From positions 2,418,001-2,482,000 of the forward strand of contig NZ_CP144555.1 of assembly GCF_036607905.1 (NCBI RefSeq): 64,000 bases of DNA, given 5' to 3'. A model generated the notes under the pieces. It was not told the DNA's origin, ran no database searches, and saw only the letters and a list, made by a program, of their open reading frames with translations. Both the position numbers and the translations under genes were made by a program. Positions 25,093 through 36,209 of this stretch are shown here, in pieces; the stretch's first letter is position 1, and the number at the start of each line of letters is the position of its first letter. The DNA is from Streptomyces sp. SCSIO 75703 (GTDB lineage: Bacteria > Actinomycetota > Actinomycetes > Streptomycetales > Streptomycetaceae).

Positions 25093-26314
25093 TCAGCCGC
25101 CGCCCGCCCCGTCGCCGCCGCTCCCGCCCTCCCCGCCGTCCCCGCCGTCCTCCCGGTGTGCCCCGCGCCGCCGCGGGCCACCGGGGCCAGGGCCCCCCGC
25201 CACGCCGGACGCCCCGCCGTCGCCCCGGCCCTCCGCGTCGCCCTCGTCCCCGCCGCCCCGGCCCTCCGCGCCGCCCGCGGCGGAAGGCCCCTCGTCCGCC
25301 GGCGGCACCACCCGTTTCTCCTCCGCGAAGTGGCACGCCGAGTCGTGCGCCGCGGGCCCGGCCGCGTACCGGAACTCGGCGGGCACCGCCAGCGCCGGCA
25401 CCTCCAGCGCGCAGCGCTCTCGCGCCTTCCAGCAGCGGGTGCGGAACCGGCAGCCCGAGGGGATGTTCGTCGGCGAGGGCACGTCGCCCGCCAGGATGAT
25501 CCGCTCGCGGCGCTCCCGGGCGTCCGGGTCGGGCACCGGCACGGCCGACAGCAGCGCCTGCGTGTAGGGGTGCGTGGGGTGGTCGTAGATCTCCGCGTCG
25601 CGGCCGGTCTCCACGATGCGGCCGAGGTACATCACGCCGACCCGGTCGGAGATGTGCCGCACGATCGACAGGTCGTGGGCGATGAAGAGGTAGGACAGGT
25701 CGAACTCGTCCTGGAGCCGGCCCATCAGGTTGATCACCTGCGCCTGCACGGAGACGTCGAGGGCGGAGACCGGTTCGTCCGCGACGATGATCTCGGGGCG
25801 CAGGGCGAGCCCGCGCGCGATGCCGATGCGCTGGCGCTGGCCTCCGGAGAACTGGTGGGGGTAGCGGTTGATGTACTCGGGGTTGAGGCCGACCACGTCC
25901 AGCAGGTCCCGCACCCGCGCCCGGCGGTCCCCCTTGGGCGCCGCCTCCGGGTGGATCTCGTACGCCTCCCCGATGATGTCGCCGACCGTCATGCGCGGGT
26001 TGAGGGAGGTGTAGGGGTCCTGGAAGACCATCTGGATGTTGCGGCGCACGGCCTTGAGCGCGCGGCCGGAGAGCCGGGTGATGTCCTCGCCCTTGTAGCG
26101 GATCTCCCCGGCCGTGGGGCGTTCGAGGTTCACCAGCATCCTGGCGACCGTGGACTTGCCGCAGCCGGACTCGCCGACGATGCCGAGGGTCTCGCCCCGG
26201 TCCAGGTGGAAGTCGACCCCGTCGACGGCCTTCACCGCGCCGACCTGCTTCTTGAAGAGGATGCCGGTGGTGAGCGGGTAGTGCTTGACCAGCCCGCGCA
26301 CCTCCAGGATCGGC

Positions 26315-26322
<8 letters not shown>
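25093..26322 (-). CDS. Peptide ABC transporter ATP-binding protein (DppF/OppF type), first system
   Basis: One of the two ATPases of the first peptide importer. Walker [10 protein letters not shown] (about 49-57), Q-loop [15 protein letters not shown], signature [17 protein letters not shown], Walker [13 protein letters not shown] and the C-terminal Opp/Dpp iron-sulfur-like Cys segment [18 protein letters not shown] are all present. The family normally ends soon after the DSACHF motif; here about 60 extra Gly/Glu/Arg-rich residues follow, making 409 aa. The ATG at 26322 overlaps the upstream ATPase gene by 8 nt. It is last in the operon dppA-B-C-D-F by order. Confidence 0.92.
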
Positions 26323-27298
<976 letters not shown>

Positions 27299-27306
27299 GG
27301 CGGGGC

Positions 27307-28284
27307 TCACCTCAGCTTCGGGTCGAGGGCGTCGCGCACCGCGTCGCCGAGCATGATGAACGCGAGGACGGTGACCGCCAGGGCGCCGGAGGGCCACAGC
27401 AGCGCGTGCGGGGCGTTGCGGATGTAGGGGGAGGCCGCGGAGATGTCGATGCCCCAGGAGACGCTGGGCGGCTTCAGTCCGACGCCGAGGAAGGACAGGG
27501 TGGCCTCCAGGGAGATGTAGGTGCCGAGCGCGATGGTCGCCACGACGATGACGGGGGCGATCGCGTTGGGCGCGATGTGGCGCAGCAGGAGCCGGGTGTG
27601 GGAGGCGCCGAGGGCGCGGGCGGCCTGGACGTAGTCGTTCTGCTTGGCGGTGATGACGGAGCCGCGGGCGATGCGGGAGATCTGCGGCCAGCCGAGCAGG
27701 ACGATGAAGCCGATCACCGGCCAGACGGTGTTGCTGGTGATGACGGAGAGCAGCACGAGCCCGCCGAGGACGACCGGGATGGCGAAGAACACGTCGGTGA
27801 TCCGGGACAGTACGGCGTCCCCGGCCCCGCCGAAGTAGCCGGCGAGCCCGCCAAAGACGCTGCCGAGGAGGGCGACGCCGAGGGTGGCGAGGACGCCGAC
27901 CGCCACCGAGGTGCGGGCGCCGTAGACGGTGCGGGTGTAGACGTCGCAGCCCTGGCCGTCGAAGCCGAAGGGGTGGCCGGGCTGGGAGCCCTCCTGGGCC
28001 TTGGCCAGGTCGCACTTGAGGGGGCTGCCGGAGGCGATCAGGGAGGGCCACAGGGAGATGACGATCAGGAAGAGGATGACCAGCGCGGAGACCAGGAAGA
28101 CGGGGTTGCGCCGCAGGTCGTGCCAGGCATCGGACCAGAGGCTGCGGGGCTTCTCCTCGGGGCCGGTGCCGTCGGGGCCGGGGGGTTTCTCCAGGGTGGC
28201 GGCCTCGCTGGCGCCGAGGTCCATCTGTCCGCCCATGCCGGTGCCGGCGATGGCGCGCTCGGGCTCGTAGGGCTGCTCAGGCAT
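27307..28284 (-). CDS. Peptide ABC transporter permease (DppC type), first system
   Basis: 325-aa inner-membrane permease. After a ~50-residue cytoplasmic N-terminus there are six transmembrane helices (first at about 62-82, VFLVSALVILFLIVISLW), and the ATPase-docking EAA loop is visible as YVQAARALGASHTRLLLRHIAPNAIAP. An extra extracellular loop holds two Cys (SPLKCDLAK and DGQGCDV). It overlaps the upstream permease gene by 8 nt (stop of dppB-like at 28277, start at 28284). Confidence 0.9.
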   Translation of the reverse strand: MPEQPYEPERAIAGTGMGGQMDLGASEAATLEKPPGPDGTGPEEKPRSLWSDAWHDLRRNPVFLVSALVILFLIVISLWPSLIASGSPLKCDLAKAQEGSQPGHPFGFDGQGCDVYTRTVYGARTSVAVGVLATLGVALLGSVFGGLAGYFGGAGDAVLSRITDVFFAIPVVLGGLVLLSVITSNTVWPVIGFIVLLGWPQISRIARGSVITAKQNDYVQAARALGASHTRLLLRHIAPNAIAPVIVVATIALGTYISLEATLSFLGVGLKPPSVSWGIDISAASPYIRNAPHALLWPSGALAVTVLAFIMLGDAVRDALDPKLR

Positions 28285-29200
28285 AGCGGATCCTCGGGTC
28301 GAGTACGGCGTACAGGAGGTCGACGACGAGGTTGGCGATCAGGAAGACCAGGACGAGCACGGTGACGAAGCCGACCACGGTCTGGGTGTTCTGGCGCAGG
28401 ATGCCCTGGTAGAGCTGGTAGCCGACGCCGTGGATGTTGAAGATCCGCTCGGTGACGATGGCGCCGCCCATCAGGGCCCCGATGTCGGTGCCGATGAAGG
28501 TGACGACGGGGATGAGGGAGTTGCGCAGCAGGTGCCGGGTGATGACCCGGTGGCGCGGCAGGCCCTTGGCGAGGGCCGTGCGCACGTAGTCGGAGCGGCG
28601 GTTCTCGGCGATGGAGGTGCGGGTCAGCCGGGTCACGTAGGCGAGGGAGACCGAGGCGAGGACCAGGCCGGGCACGATCAGCTCGGCGAAGGGGGCCGCG
28701 GTGGAGACGGCCGGGTCGATCCAGCCCCACTTGACGCCGAGCAGCAACTGGAGCAGCAGGCCGGTGACGAAGGTGGGCACGGAGATCACGACGAGGGTGA
28801 GCAGCAGCACCCCGGTGTCGACGGGGCGGCCCCGGCGCAGTCCGGTGACCACGCCGAGGACGATGCCGACGACGATCTCGAAGAGGATGGCGACGAGGGT
28901 GAGCCGGATGGTGACCGGGAAGGCGGTGCCCATCAGCTCGGTGACCGGCTGGCCGTTGAAGGCGGTGCCGAAGTCGCCGGTGAACACGTTGCCCATGTAG
29001 GTCGCGTACTGCCGCCACACGGGCTGGTCGAGGCCGAACTCCCGCCGGAGCTGGGCGGCCGTCGCCGGATCGCACTGCCGGTCGCCGCACAGGCCCGCGA
29101 TGGGGTCGCCCATGACGTTGACCATGAGGAAGATGAGCAGCGTGGCCCCGATGAAGACCGGGATCATCTGGAGCAGCCGCCGGACGACGTACCGTCCCAT
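28277..29200 (-). CDS. Peptide ABC transporter permease (DppB type), first system
   Basis: 307-aa permease beginning MGRYVVRRLLQMIPVFIGATLLIFLMVNVMGDP, the classic DppB N-terminal helix. The extracellular loop contains GLCGDRQCDPATAAQLRREFGLDQP. The EAA motif is YVRTALAKGLPRHRVITRHLLRNSLIP. Start ATG 29200 lies 8 nt after the stop of the binding-protein gene. It forms the heterodimeric channel with the next permease. Confidence 0.91.
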   Translation of the reverse strand: MGRYVVRRLLQMIPVFIGATLLIFLMVNVMGDPIAGLCGDRQCDPATAAQLRREFGLDQPVWRQYATYMGNVFTGDFGTAFNGQPVTELMGTAFPVTIRLTLVAILFEIVVGIVLGVVTGLRRGRPVDTGVLLLTLVVISVPTFVTGLLLQLLLGVKWGWIDPAVSTAAPFAELIVPGLVLASVSLAYVTRLTRTSIAENRRSDYVRTALAKGLPRHRVITRHLLRNSLIPVVTFIGTDIGALMGGAIVTERIFNIHGVGYQLYQGILRQNTQTVVGFVTVLVLVFLIANLVVDLLYAVLDPRIRYA

Positions 29201-29208
29201 GGCGCCCC

Positions 29209-30834
29209 CTAACCGACCTTGATCTCGTTGTATACCGGGACGCTGAAGGGGTTGAGCTTGACGTCGGAGAGGCGGTCGGAGTAGCCGGCGCTGCCGTTCT
29301 GGTACCAGAGCGGGATGGCGCCCATGTTGTCGCGCAGGACCTCCTCGGCCTGCTGGAAGGTCTTGACGGCGGTGGCGGTGTCGGTCTCGCCGTTGGCCTT
29401 GTCGACGAGGCTGTCGAACTGCTTGTTGGACCACTTGCCGTCGTTGGAGGAGGCGTTGGTGTAGTAGAGCGGCTGGAGGAAGTTCTGGATGAGCGGGTAG
29501 TCCATCTGCCAGCCGGCGCGGAAGGGACCGCTCATCTTCTGGTCGGTGATCTGGTTGCGGAAGTCGGCGAAGGTGCCGACCGGGTTGCCGACGCAGGCGC
29601 GGTCGTTGCCCAGGGCGTTGTTGATGGAGTTGCAGACCGCGTCGACCCACTGCTTGTGGGAGCCGGTGTCGGCGTTGTACGTGATCTTCACCTGGCCGCC
29701 GGGCAGGCCGCCGCCCTCCTGGATGAGCTTCTTGGCCTCGTCGGGCTTGTACGCGCAGGCGTCGCCGCAGAGTCCCGCCTTGTAGCCGCCGTCCGCGCCG
29801 AGGACCGGGGAGGTCCAGTCGGTGGCCGGGGTGCGGGTCTGCTGGAAGATGGTGTCGGTGATCTGCTTGCGGTCGATCGCCATGGACAGGCCCTTGCGGA
29901 CCTTCTCGGAGCCGGGCTTGTTCCAGGCATCGTCGTAGAAGGGGAAGGCGAGGGTCTGGATGATGCCGGCCGGGGTGTTGATGTACCGGTCGCCGAGGTC
30001 CTTCTTGACGTTCTTGAGCTGGGCGGCGGGGACGTCGTCGACGAGGTCGAGGTTGCCGGCCATCAGATCGGTGTAGGCGGTGTTGTTGTCGGTGTACACC
30101 TTGAGGTCGACACCGCCGTTGCGCGCCTTGTCGGCGCCGGGGTAGTCGTCCCACTTGCGCAGCGACATCTGGGAGCCGCGCGTGTAGGTGTCCACCATGT
30201 ACGGGCCGTTGCCGACGGGCTTCTTCAGCCAGCCGGCGTGGTCGTCGAAGAACGCCCGGGGCAGCGGCGCGAAGGCCGGGTAGCCGAGGGTGTCGGGGAA
30301 CGTGGAGAACTTCTGCCCGAGCTTCACGGTGAAGGTGCGGGGCCCGGTGACCTTCAGCCCCGAGAGGGTGTCGGCGCTCTGCGCGCTGCCGTCCTCGGGG
30401 TGCACCTTGTCGTAGCCGTCGATGTACGCGAAGAAGTACGCGTTGCGCTGGTTGTTCTTCAGGCTGGCGCCGTAGTTCCAGGCGTCCACGAAGGACTGGG
30501 CGGTGACCTTCTCGCCGTTGCTGAAGGTCCAGCCGTCCTTGACGGTGATGGTGAAGTTCTGCGAGTCCGAGGTCTCGATCTTCTCGGCGAGCATGTCCTT
30601 GGCCTCGCCTGTGTCCGGGTCGTACTGCTTGAGCTGCCGGAAGATCATGTCGAGGACCTTGCCGCCCTGCACCTCGTTGGTGTTGGCCGGCTCCAGCGGG
30701 TTCTGCGGGTCGCCCCAGGAGGAGCTGAGCACCGCGCCGCCGTCGCCGCTGCCCCCGCCGCCTCCGCAGGCCGTCACCGCCAGGGCTACCGCCGCCGCGC
30801 CCGCGGCCCATGTGGCGTGTGTGGCTCCGCGCAT
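29209..30834 (-). CDS. Peptide ABC transporter substrate-binding lipoprotein (family 5), first system
   Basis: 541-aa lipoprotein that captures peptides outside the membrane. The signal peptide ends in the lipobox LAVTACGG (lipidated Cys about residue 23), followed by a Gly-rich tether. SBP_bac_5 features include LKQYDPDTGEAKDMLAEKIETSD, FTITVKDGWTFSNGEKVTAQSFVDAWNY and PLWYQNGSAGYSD near the C-terminus. The ATG at 30834 follows GAGGAGG. First gene of the five-gene operon 30834 to 25093; a promoter is expected in 30835-30946. Confidence 0.92.
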   Translation of the reverse strand: MRGATHATWAAGAAAVALAVTACGGGGGSGDGGAVLSSSWGDPQNPLEPANTNEVQGGKVLDMIFRQLKQYDPDTGEAKDMLAEKIETSDSQNFTITVKDGWTFSNGEKVTAQSFVDAWNYGASLKNNQRNAYFFAYIDGYDKVHPEDGSAQSADTLSGLKVTGPRTFTVKLGQKFSTFPDTLGYPAFAPLPRAFFDDHAGWLKKPVGNGPYMVDTYTRGSQMSLRKWDDYPGADKARNGGVDLKVYTDNNTAYTDLMAGNLDLVDDVPAAQLKNVKKDLGDRYINTPAGIIQTLAFPFYDDAWNKPGSEKVRKGLSMAIDRKQITDTIFQQTRTPATDWTSPVLGADGGYKAGLCGDACAYKPDEAKKLIQEGGGLPGGQVKITYNADTGSHKQWVDAVCNSINNALGNDRACVGNPVGTFADFRNQITDQKMSGPFRAGWQMDYPLIQNFLQPLYYTNASSNDGKWSNKQFDSLVDKANGETDTATAVKTFQQAEEVLRDNMGAIPLWYQNGSAGYSDRLSDVKLNPFSVPVYNEIKVG

Positions 30835-30946
30835 GAAGTGCCTCCTCGTGCCCTGAGTCGTTACCGGCCACTATCGGGCGAAGCGGGAGGTAACGCACTT
30901 TCACCCGTCCGTACGGGTGGGGGGAGCACGCGGGTGGCGCGGACGA

Positions 30947-30985
30947 CGGAACCGGGGCGGGAGACGTGCTCCCGCCCCGGTTCCG
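30947..30985 (-). terminator. Strong terminator after the bldK operon
   Basis: A 16-bp perfect stem (CGGAACCGGGGCGGGA at 30947-30962 with its complement at 30970-30985) and a 7-nt loop, 28 nt beyond the last stop codon of the operon. Confidence 0.8.
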
Positions 30986-31013
30986 GGGGTGCGCCGCGCG
31001 GAGGCCGGACCGG

Positions 31014-32135
31014 TCAGTCCGTGGCGGCGTTCTCGCTCTCCAGGGCCTTCAGGCCCGGGTCCAGCACGATGTCCTCGTCCCGGGCCTCCGTGGTGGGGTC
31101 CTCGGGGAAGTGGCACGCGGTCAGGTGGCCCTCGCGGCTGTCGGAGAGGCGCACCAGCGGCGGCTCCTCCGTGGCGCACTTGTCCTGCGCCTTCCAGCAG
31201 CGGGTGCGGAACCGGCAGCCCGAGGGCGGCATGATCGGCGAGGGCACGTCGCCGGCGAGGCGGATGCGCTCGCGGTCGTCGGGCTCGTCGTCCATGGCCA
31301 CCTCGGGCACGGCCGACAGCAGGGCGTGCGTGTAGGGGTGGCGGGGCCGGTTGTAGATGGAGTCGCGGTCGCCGACCTCGACCACCTTGCCGAGGTACAT
31401 CACCGCGACGCGCTGCGAGAAGTGGCGGACCACCGCGAGGTCGTGGGCGATGAACAGGAAGGCGATGCCCATCTCCTGCTGGACCTTCTGGAGCAGGTTG
31501 ACCACCTGCGCCTGGATGGACACGTCCAGGGCGGAGACCGGCTCGTCGGCCACGATGAGCTTCGGGTTGAGCGCGAGCGCGCGGGCGACGCCGATGCGCT
31601 GGCGCTGGCCGCCGGAGAACTCGTGCGGGAAGCGGTTGTAGTGCTCGGGGTTGAGGCCGACCAGCTCCAGCAGTTCGCGGACCCGCTTCTCCCGGCCGCC
31701 GGCCGGGTCGATCCCGTTGACCTCCATCGGCGAGCGGATGATGGTGCCGACGGTCTGGCGCGGGTTCAGCGACGAGTACGGGTCCTGGAAGATCATCTGG
31801 ATCTCGGACCGCATCGGGGCCAGCTCGCGCCGGGAGGCGTGCGTGATGTCGTGCCCGGCGTAGGTGATCTTGCCGCCGGTCGGCTCCAGGAGCCGGGTGA
31901 TGAGCCGGCCCGTGGTCGACTTCCCGCAGCCCGACTCACCCACCAGGCCGACGCTCTCACCGGCGCCGACGGTCAGGTCGACCTTGTCGACGGCCTGGAC
32001 GGCGCCGACCTTCCGCTTGATCGGGAAGCCCCCGTAGATGGGGAAGTGCTTGGTCAGGCCCTCGACGGTCAGGAGCGGTTCGGCCGAGGCGCCGGCGGGG
32101 CTCTGCTGTGCGGGGAGGGTGAGGTTGTCGCTCAT
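31014..32135 (-). CDS. bldKE: BldK peptide importer, ATP-binding subunit BldKE
   Basis: 373-aa OppF-type ATPase, last gene of the second peptide-importer operon. Walker [10 protein letters not shown] (about 68-76), [44 protein letters not shown], and the Cys segment [18 protein letters not shown]. The gene follows the paired ATPase with a 13-nt gap. The bldKE name rests on the operon order permease, lipoprotein, permease, ATPase, ATPase and on proximity to mshB and typA, as in S. coelicolor; a general Opp function is the fallback. Confidence 0.88.
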   Translation of the reverse strand: MSDNLTLPAQQSPAGASAEPLLTVEGLTKHFPIYGGFPIKRKVGAVQAVDKVDLTVGAGESVGLVGESGCGKSTTGRLITRLLEPTGGKITYAGHDITHASRRELAPMRSEIQMIFQDPYSSLNPRQTVGTIIRSPMEVNGIDPAGGREKRVRELLELVGLNPEHYNRFPHEFSGGQRQRIGVARALALNPKLIVADEPVSALDVSIQAQVVNLLQKVQQEMGIAFLFIAHDLAVVRHFSQRVAVMYLGKVVEVGDRDSIYNRPRHPYTHALLSAVPEVAMDDEPDDRERIRLAGDVPSPIMPPSGCRFRTRCWKAQDKCATEEPPLVRLSDSREGHLTACHFPEDPTTEARDEDIVLDPGLKALESENAATD

Positions 32136-32148
32136 GTCTCGGATCTCC

Positions 32149-33210
32149 CTAGCGCAGCCGGGGCTGGATCGTGTCGATGAAGATGCGCTGCTTCTGGTCG
32201 GCCGTCAGGTGGCAGGCGGCGGCCCGGCCGTCGGCCAGCGCGGGGCGCTCGGTGCGGCAGCGGTCGCCGCCCACCTCGGCGGTGAAGGCGCAGCGCGGGT
32301 GGAAGGCGCAGCCGGAGGGCGGGTTGAGCAGGCTGGGGGGCGAGCCCGGGATCGGGTTCAGCGCCTGCGCGGTGTCGCCGCCGAGCCGGGGCATCGAGCT
32401 GAGCAGGCCCCAGGTGTAGGGGTGGCGGGGCTCGCGCAGCACCTCGCGGACGCCGCCGCGCTCCACGGCCCGGCCCGAGTACATCACCAGGAGGTCGTCG
32501 GCCATGTCGGAGATGACGCCGAGGTCGTGGGTGATGAAGACGATGGCGGAGCCGAACTCCTGCTGGAGTTCCTTGAGCAGGTCGAGGATCTGGGCCTGGA
32601 CGGTCACGTCCAGGGCGGTGGTCGGCTCGTCCGCGATGAGCAGGTCGGGGTCGCAGACCAGCGCCATGGCGATCATGGCGCGCTGGCGCATACCGCCGGA
32701 GAACTGGTGCGGGTAGTCGTCGACCCGGGTCTTGGGCTGGGGGATGCCGACCTTGGTCAGCATCTCGATCGCCCGCGCCCGCGCCTCCTTCTTGGAGGCG
32801 CCGGTGTGCTTCATGTACGGCTCGGCGATCTGCCGGCCCACCGTGTAGTACGGCGAGAGCGCCGTCAGCGGGTCCTGGAAGATCATCGCGACTTTGTTGC
32901 CGCGGAGCTTCTCCATCTCCTTCTCGCCGGCGGTGACCAGTTCCTGCCCGTCGAGGACGATCTCGCCCTCGACCGTGGAGGTCTTGGGGTTGTGCAGGCC
33001 GAGGATGGTCAGGTTGGTCACGGACTTGCCGGAGCCGGACTCGCCGACGATCCCCAGGGTCTTGCCGCGCTCGACGTCGAAGGACAGCCCGTCGACCGCC
33101 TTGACGATGCCGTCCTCGGTGGAGAACCGCACCCGCAGGTCGCGGACCGAGAGGAAGGCTTCGGGCCCGGTCGGGGCCGTCGCGCCTTCGGTCTTGGTCA
33201 GAGTGGTCAC
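32149..33210 (-). CDS. bldKD: BldK peptide importer, ATP-binding subunit BldKD
   Basis: 353-aa OppD-type ATPase. Walker [10 protein letters not shown] (about 51-59), [45 protein letters not shown] and [13 protein letters not shown]. The GTG start at 33210 follows TAGGAGAAACCACC and lies 11 nt after the permease stop. It is expected to form the nucleotide-binding heterodimer with the next gene product. Confidence 0.88.
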   Translation of the reverse strand: MTTLTKTEGATAPTGPEAFLSVRDLRVRFSTEDGIVKAVDGLSFDVERGKTLGIVGESGSGKSVTNLTILGLHNPKTSTVEGEIVLDGQELVTAGEKEMEKLRGNKVAMIFQDPLTALSPYYTVGRQIAEPYMKHTGASKKEARARAIEMLTKVGIPQPKTRVDDYPHQFSGGMRQRAMIAMALVCDPDLLIADEPTTALDVTVQAQILDLLKELQQEFGSAIVFITHDLGVISDMADDLLVMYSGRAVERGGVREVLREPRHPYTWGLLSSMPRLGGDTAQALNPIPGSPPSLLNPPSGCAFHPRCAFTAEVGGDRCRTERPALADGRAAACHLTADQKQRIFIDTIQPRLR

Positions 33211-33221
33211 GGTGGTTTCTC

Positions 33222-34199
33222 CTAGCTGAGCCGCACGCGCGGGTCGATGTATGCGTAGGCGAGGTCGACGATGATGTTCAGGAGCAGGATGAAGAAGGCT
33301 CCGAACAGCATGATGCCCATCGTCAGCGGCAGGTCCTTGTCGAGTGAGGAGTCGACCGCGAGACGTCCCAGACCGGGCAGGTCGAAGGTGAACTCCGTGA
33401 CCACCGCGCCGGCCAGCAGGGCGCTGAGGTCCATGCCGATGATGGTGACGATCGGGATGAGCGAGCCTCGCCAGGCGTAGCGGAAGAACACGTACCGCTG
33501 CGACATGCCCTTGGCGCGCGCGGTGCGGACGTGCTCCTCCTGGAGCTGCTCGATCATGGTCGAGCGCGACATACGCGTGTACTGGGCGGTGAAGATGGTC
33601 GCCATCACGGCCCAGGGGATGAGCAGTCCGACGGCCCAGGTGGCCGGGTTCTCGGTGAACGGGTGGTACTTCGGGTTCTCCAGCAGACCGGTGCTGTAGA
33701 CGAAGATGCCGAGCGCGATCGGGCCGAGCAGGTAGATCTGGAACGAGCTGAGGACGATCGAGGCGCCGCTGACCATCTTGTCGACGACGGTGCCGCGCTT
33801 CCAGGCGGCGAGCATGCCGGATCCGAGACCCACGACGAGGAAGATGACCAGACCGCCGACGGTGAGCGACAGCGTCAGCGGGAAGCGGTCGACGATGGAG
33901 TCCCAGACGAAGTTGCCGCTGTTGAAGGAGACACCCAGGCACGGGGCGGAGCAGTGCCCCTGGGGGAAGTCGCGCCCAGACACGATGCCCGTCATGAACT
34001 CCCAGAACTGGGTGGTGATGGGCTTGTCGAGCCCCAGGTTCTCGCGGATCACGGCGAGGTTCTCGGGGGAGCAGTTCTTGCCGCAGGACAGCGCAGCGAA
34101 GTCCTGCGGGATCGTATAGAACAGGAAGAACGTGAAGGCGCCGATCAGGAACATGATGACGACGGCGCCGATCAGCCTGCGGATGAGGAACTGAAGCAT
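33222..34199 (-). CDS. bldKC: BldK peptide importer, permease BldKC
   Basis: 325-aa DppB-type permease beginning MLQFLIRRLIGAVVIMFLIGAFTFFLFYTIPQD. The extracellular loop carries Cys pairs (LSCGKNCSPENL and GHCSAPCLGVSF). The EAA-type motif is HVRTARAKGMSQRYVFFRYAWRGSLIPI. It is separated from the lipoprotein gene by 104 nt containing a strong hairpin. Confidence 0.88.
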   Translation of the reverse strand: MLQFLIRRLIGAVVIMFLIGAFTFFLFYTIPQDFAALSCGKNCSPENLAVIRENLGLDKPITTQFWEFMTGIVSGRDFPQGHCSAPCLGVSFNSGNFVWDSIVDRFPLTLSLTVGGLVIFLVVGLGSGMLAAWKRGTVVDKMVSGASIVLSSFQIYLLGPIALGIFVYSTGLLENPKYHPFTENPATWAVGLLIPWAVMATIFTAQYTRMSRSTMIEQLQEEHVRTARAKGMSQRYVFFRYAWRGSLIPIVTIIGMDLSALLAGAVVTEFTFDLPGLGRLAVDSSLDKDLPLTMGIMLFGAFFILLLNIIVDLAYAYIDPRVRLS

Positions 34200-34248
34200 G
34201 GCGGGTGGATGCTCTCTTCGAAACGCGGCGGCAAGGAGGGGGTACCGT

Positions 34249-34286
34249 CCGCGGGGGTGTGCTCCGCCTGGCGCACACCCCCGCGG
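34249..34286 (-). terminator. Intra-operon hairpin after the BldKB gene
   Basis: CCGCGGGGGTGTGC (34249-34262) pairs perfectly with GCACACCCCCGCGG (34273-34286). Placed 17 nt beyond the binding-protein stop and before the second permease, it may attenuate downstream genes or protect the upstream mRNA, giving more binding protein than permease. Confidence 0.7.
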
Positions 34287-34303
34287 TCAGCCGAACTGAC
34301 GGC

Positions 34304-36109
34304 TTACGGCTGCTTCAGGTACAGGTTGTTGATGTCGATGTAGCTCGACTCCGTGCTGTACCGGGCACCGCCGATGTTCGAACCGTAGAGCTGGATCTGC
34401 TTCGAGTAGTAGACCGGGGCGGCCGGGTTGATCTCCTCGACGATCCGGTGGTGGGCCTTCTCCCAGGTCTTGGCGGCCTCCTCCGGCTCCTGGTTCAGCG
34501 CCTTCTTGATCAGGTCGTTGACCTCGGCGTCGTTGATGTGCGAGTAGTTCGACGCGCCGTCGGCGACGAGTTCACCGTCGTAGACCGGGGTGATGACCGT
34601 GGACGGCGACGGCCAGTCCTGGCCCCAGCCGGTCATGTAGATGTCGTACGGGTTGTCGAGCTTGCCGACCTGCTCGTAGAAGCTGGCGCGGTCGATCTCC
34701 TTGGCCTGGACGTCGAAGCCGACCTTGTTCAGCGCGTCCTTGATGAGGAGCATCTGGGCCTGGCCGCGCGGCGTGTTGGAGTAGGCGTAGGTGAGCTTCG
34801 TGCCCTCCTTGACGCCCGCCTCCTTCAGCAGCTCCTTGGCCTTCGCGGGGTCGCCGTTGGGCTTCTTCAGCTTGCCGAAGGGGTCGTACTCGGGGTCGAA
34901 GCCGGGCAGGGTCGGGGCGAGCAGACCGCCGGCGACCTCACCGCCGTAACGACCGCCGTCCGCCTGGACCATGGACTGGTTCGGGAGCGCGTAGGTGATC
35001 GCGTCGCGGACCTTCTTGTCCTTCAGCCGGTCCAGGTTGAAGGTCATCTGCCACACGTACGGCTGGTAGCCGTGGATGGTGCGCTTCTTGGCGCTCGCGT
35101 CGTTGATGACCGTGGAGAGCTGCGCCGGGTCCACCGAGTCGGTGAACTGGATGGCGTTCTTGGCCTCGCCCTGGTCTGCGAGGAGACGCTTGGTCTGGCT
35201 GGCGGCGTCGATGGTGTTGCTGAAGTTGAAGCCGTCGACGTACTGGTGGCGGACCGGGTCCGTCTTCTCGTCCCACTGGTCGTTCTTGACCAGCTTGATG
35301 GACTTGCCCGCCTTGTACTCGGCGATCTTGTACGGGCCGAGCGCCTTCGGGGCGTGGTCGTACTTCTCCTTCGTGTCCTGCTTCTCGGGCACGATGGAGT
35401 AGCCGGGCATGGTCAGGGCCTGCGGCAGGTCCGGACGCGGCTGGTCGAAGTGGAAGACGATCGTCTTGTCGTCCGGGGTCTCCAGGACGGAGTCCGGCAG
35501 GTGCTTGCCCTTGTAGGGGCCGTCCGGCAGCGCCTTGCGGTAGTCGTTGCCCGAGAGCCAGGACTGGACGAAGGTCGGACCGTCGAAGATGACCTTGGAG
35601 TACAGGCGCTCGATGGAGTGGCGGACGTCGGCCGAGGTGATGGCGTTGCCATCCTCGTCCTTGATGCCGTCCTTGAGCTTGTACGTCCAGGTCTTGCCGC
35701 CGTCGGACGACTGGCCGGAGTCGGTGGCGATGTCGCCGACGACGGTCAGGTTGCCCTTGTCGTCCTCCTGGAAGTGCGTCAGGCCGCGGTGCACCAGGTT
35801 GGAGAACTGCTTGGCGTCACTGACGTAGATCTGGCCCGGGTCCATGTGGGTCAGGTCGGACTGCTGGTAGACGTTGATGACGCCGCCGGGCTTCGCCCCG
35901 GGCACCTCCTTGGCGGGGCCGGTGGAGGCGGCGGCGTCACCGTAGGAGACAGGGTCCTGCTGCTCGGCGGCGTCCGTCTGGGACTTCGCGTCGCCCTTGC
36001 CCTTGCTCCCACCGCCGTCGTTGCCGCTGGAGCAGCCGGTGAGCACGAGCGAACCGGCCGCGATGGCCACGGCTATGGCGCGCACGGTGCGCGTTCTGAT
36101 GGGCTTCAT
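34304..36109 (-). CDS. bldKB: BldK peptide importer, substrate-binding lipoprotein BldKB
   Basis: 601-aa family-5 binding lipoprotein; the length matches S. coelicolor BldKB (about 600 aa). Basic signal peptide MKPIRTRTVRAIAVAIAAGSLVLTGC with lipobox LVLTGC (Cys about 26), then a Ser/Gly/Lys-rich tether. SBP_bac_5 core includes VYQQSDLTHMDPGQIYV, WTYKLKDGIKDEDGNAITSADVRHSIERL and VYYSKQIQLYGSNIGG near the end. In S. coelicolor BldK imports an extracellular oligopeptide signal needed for aerial hyphae; the same role is inferred here. The ribosome site is weak (AGGTAGGTGC well upstream of the ATG). Confidence 0.88.
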   Translation of the reverse strand: MKPIRTRTVRAIAVAIAAGSLVLTGCSSGNDGGGSKGKGDAKSQTDAAEQQDPVSYGDAAASTGPAKEVPGAKPGGVINVYQQSDLTHMDPGQIYVSDAKQFSNLVHRGLTHFQEDDKGNLTVVGDIATDSGQSSDGGKTWTYKLKDGIKDEDGNAITSADVRHSIERLYSKVIFDGPTFVQSWLSGNDYRKALPDGPYKGKHLPDSVLETPDDKTIVFHFDQPRPDLPQALTMPGYSIVPEKQDTKEKYDHAPKALGPYKIAEYKAGKSIKLVKNDQWDEKTDPVRHQYVDGFNFSNTIDAASQTKRLLADQGEAKNAIQFTDSVDPAQLSTVINDASAKKRTIHGYQPYVWQMTFNLDRLKDKKVRDAITYALPNQSMVQADGGRYGGEVAGGLLAPTLPGFDPEYDPFGKLKKPNGDPAKAKELLKEAGVKEGTKLTYAYSNTPRGQAQMLLIKDALNKVGFDVQAKEIDRASFYEQVGKLDNPYDIYMTGWGQDWPSPSTVITPVYDGELVADGASNYSHINDAEVNDLIKKALNQEPEEAAKTWEKAHHRIVEEINPAAPVYYSKQIQLYGSNIGGARYSTESSYIDINNLYLKQP

Positions 36110-36209
36110 GATGCCGATGCACCTACCTGTCGATAGTTGTCCACGAGTGCTGCCTGGCGGGCCGGCCGACCGGCCCGGGGCGGCAGCGCCCCCACCCACC
36201 AATGGACGG

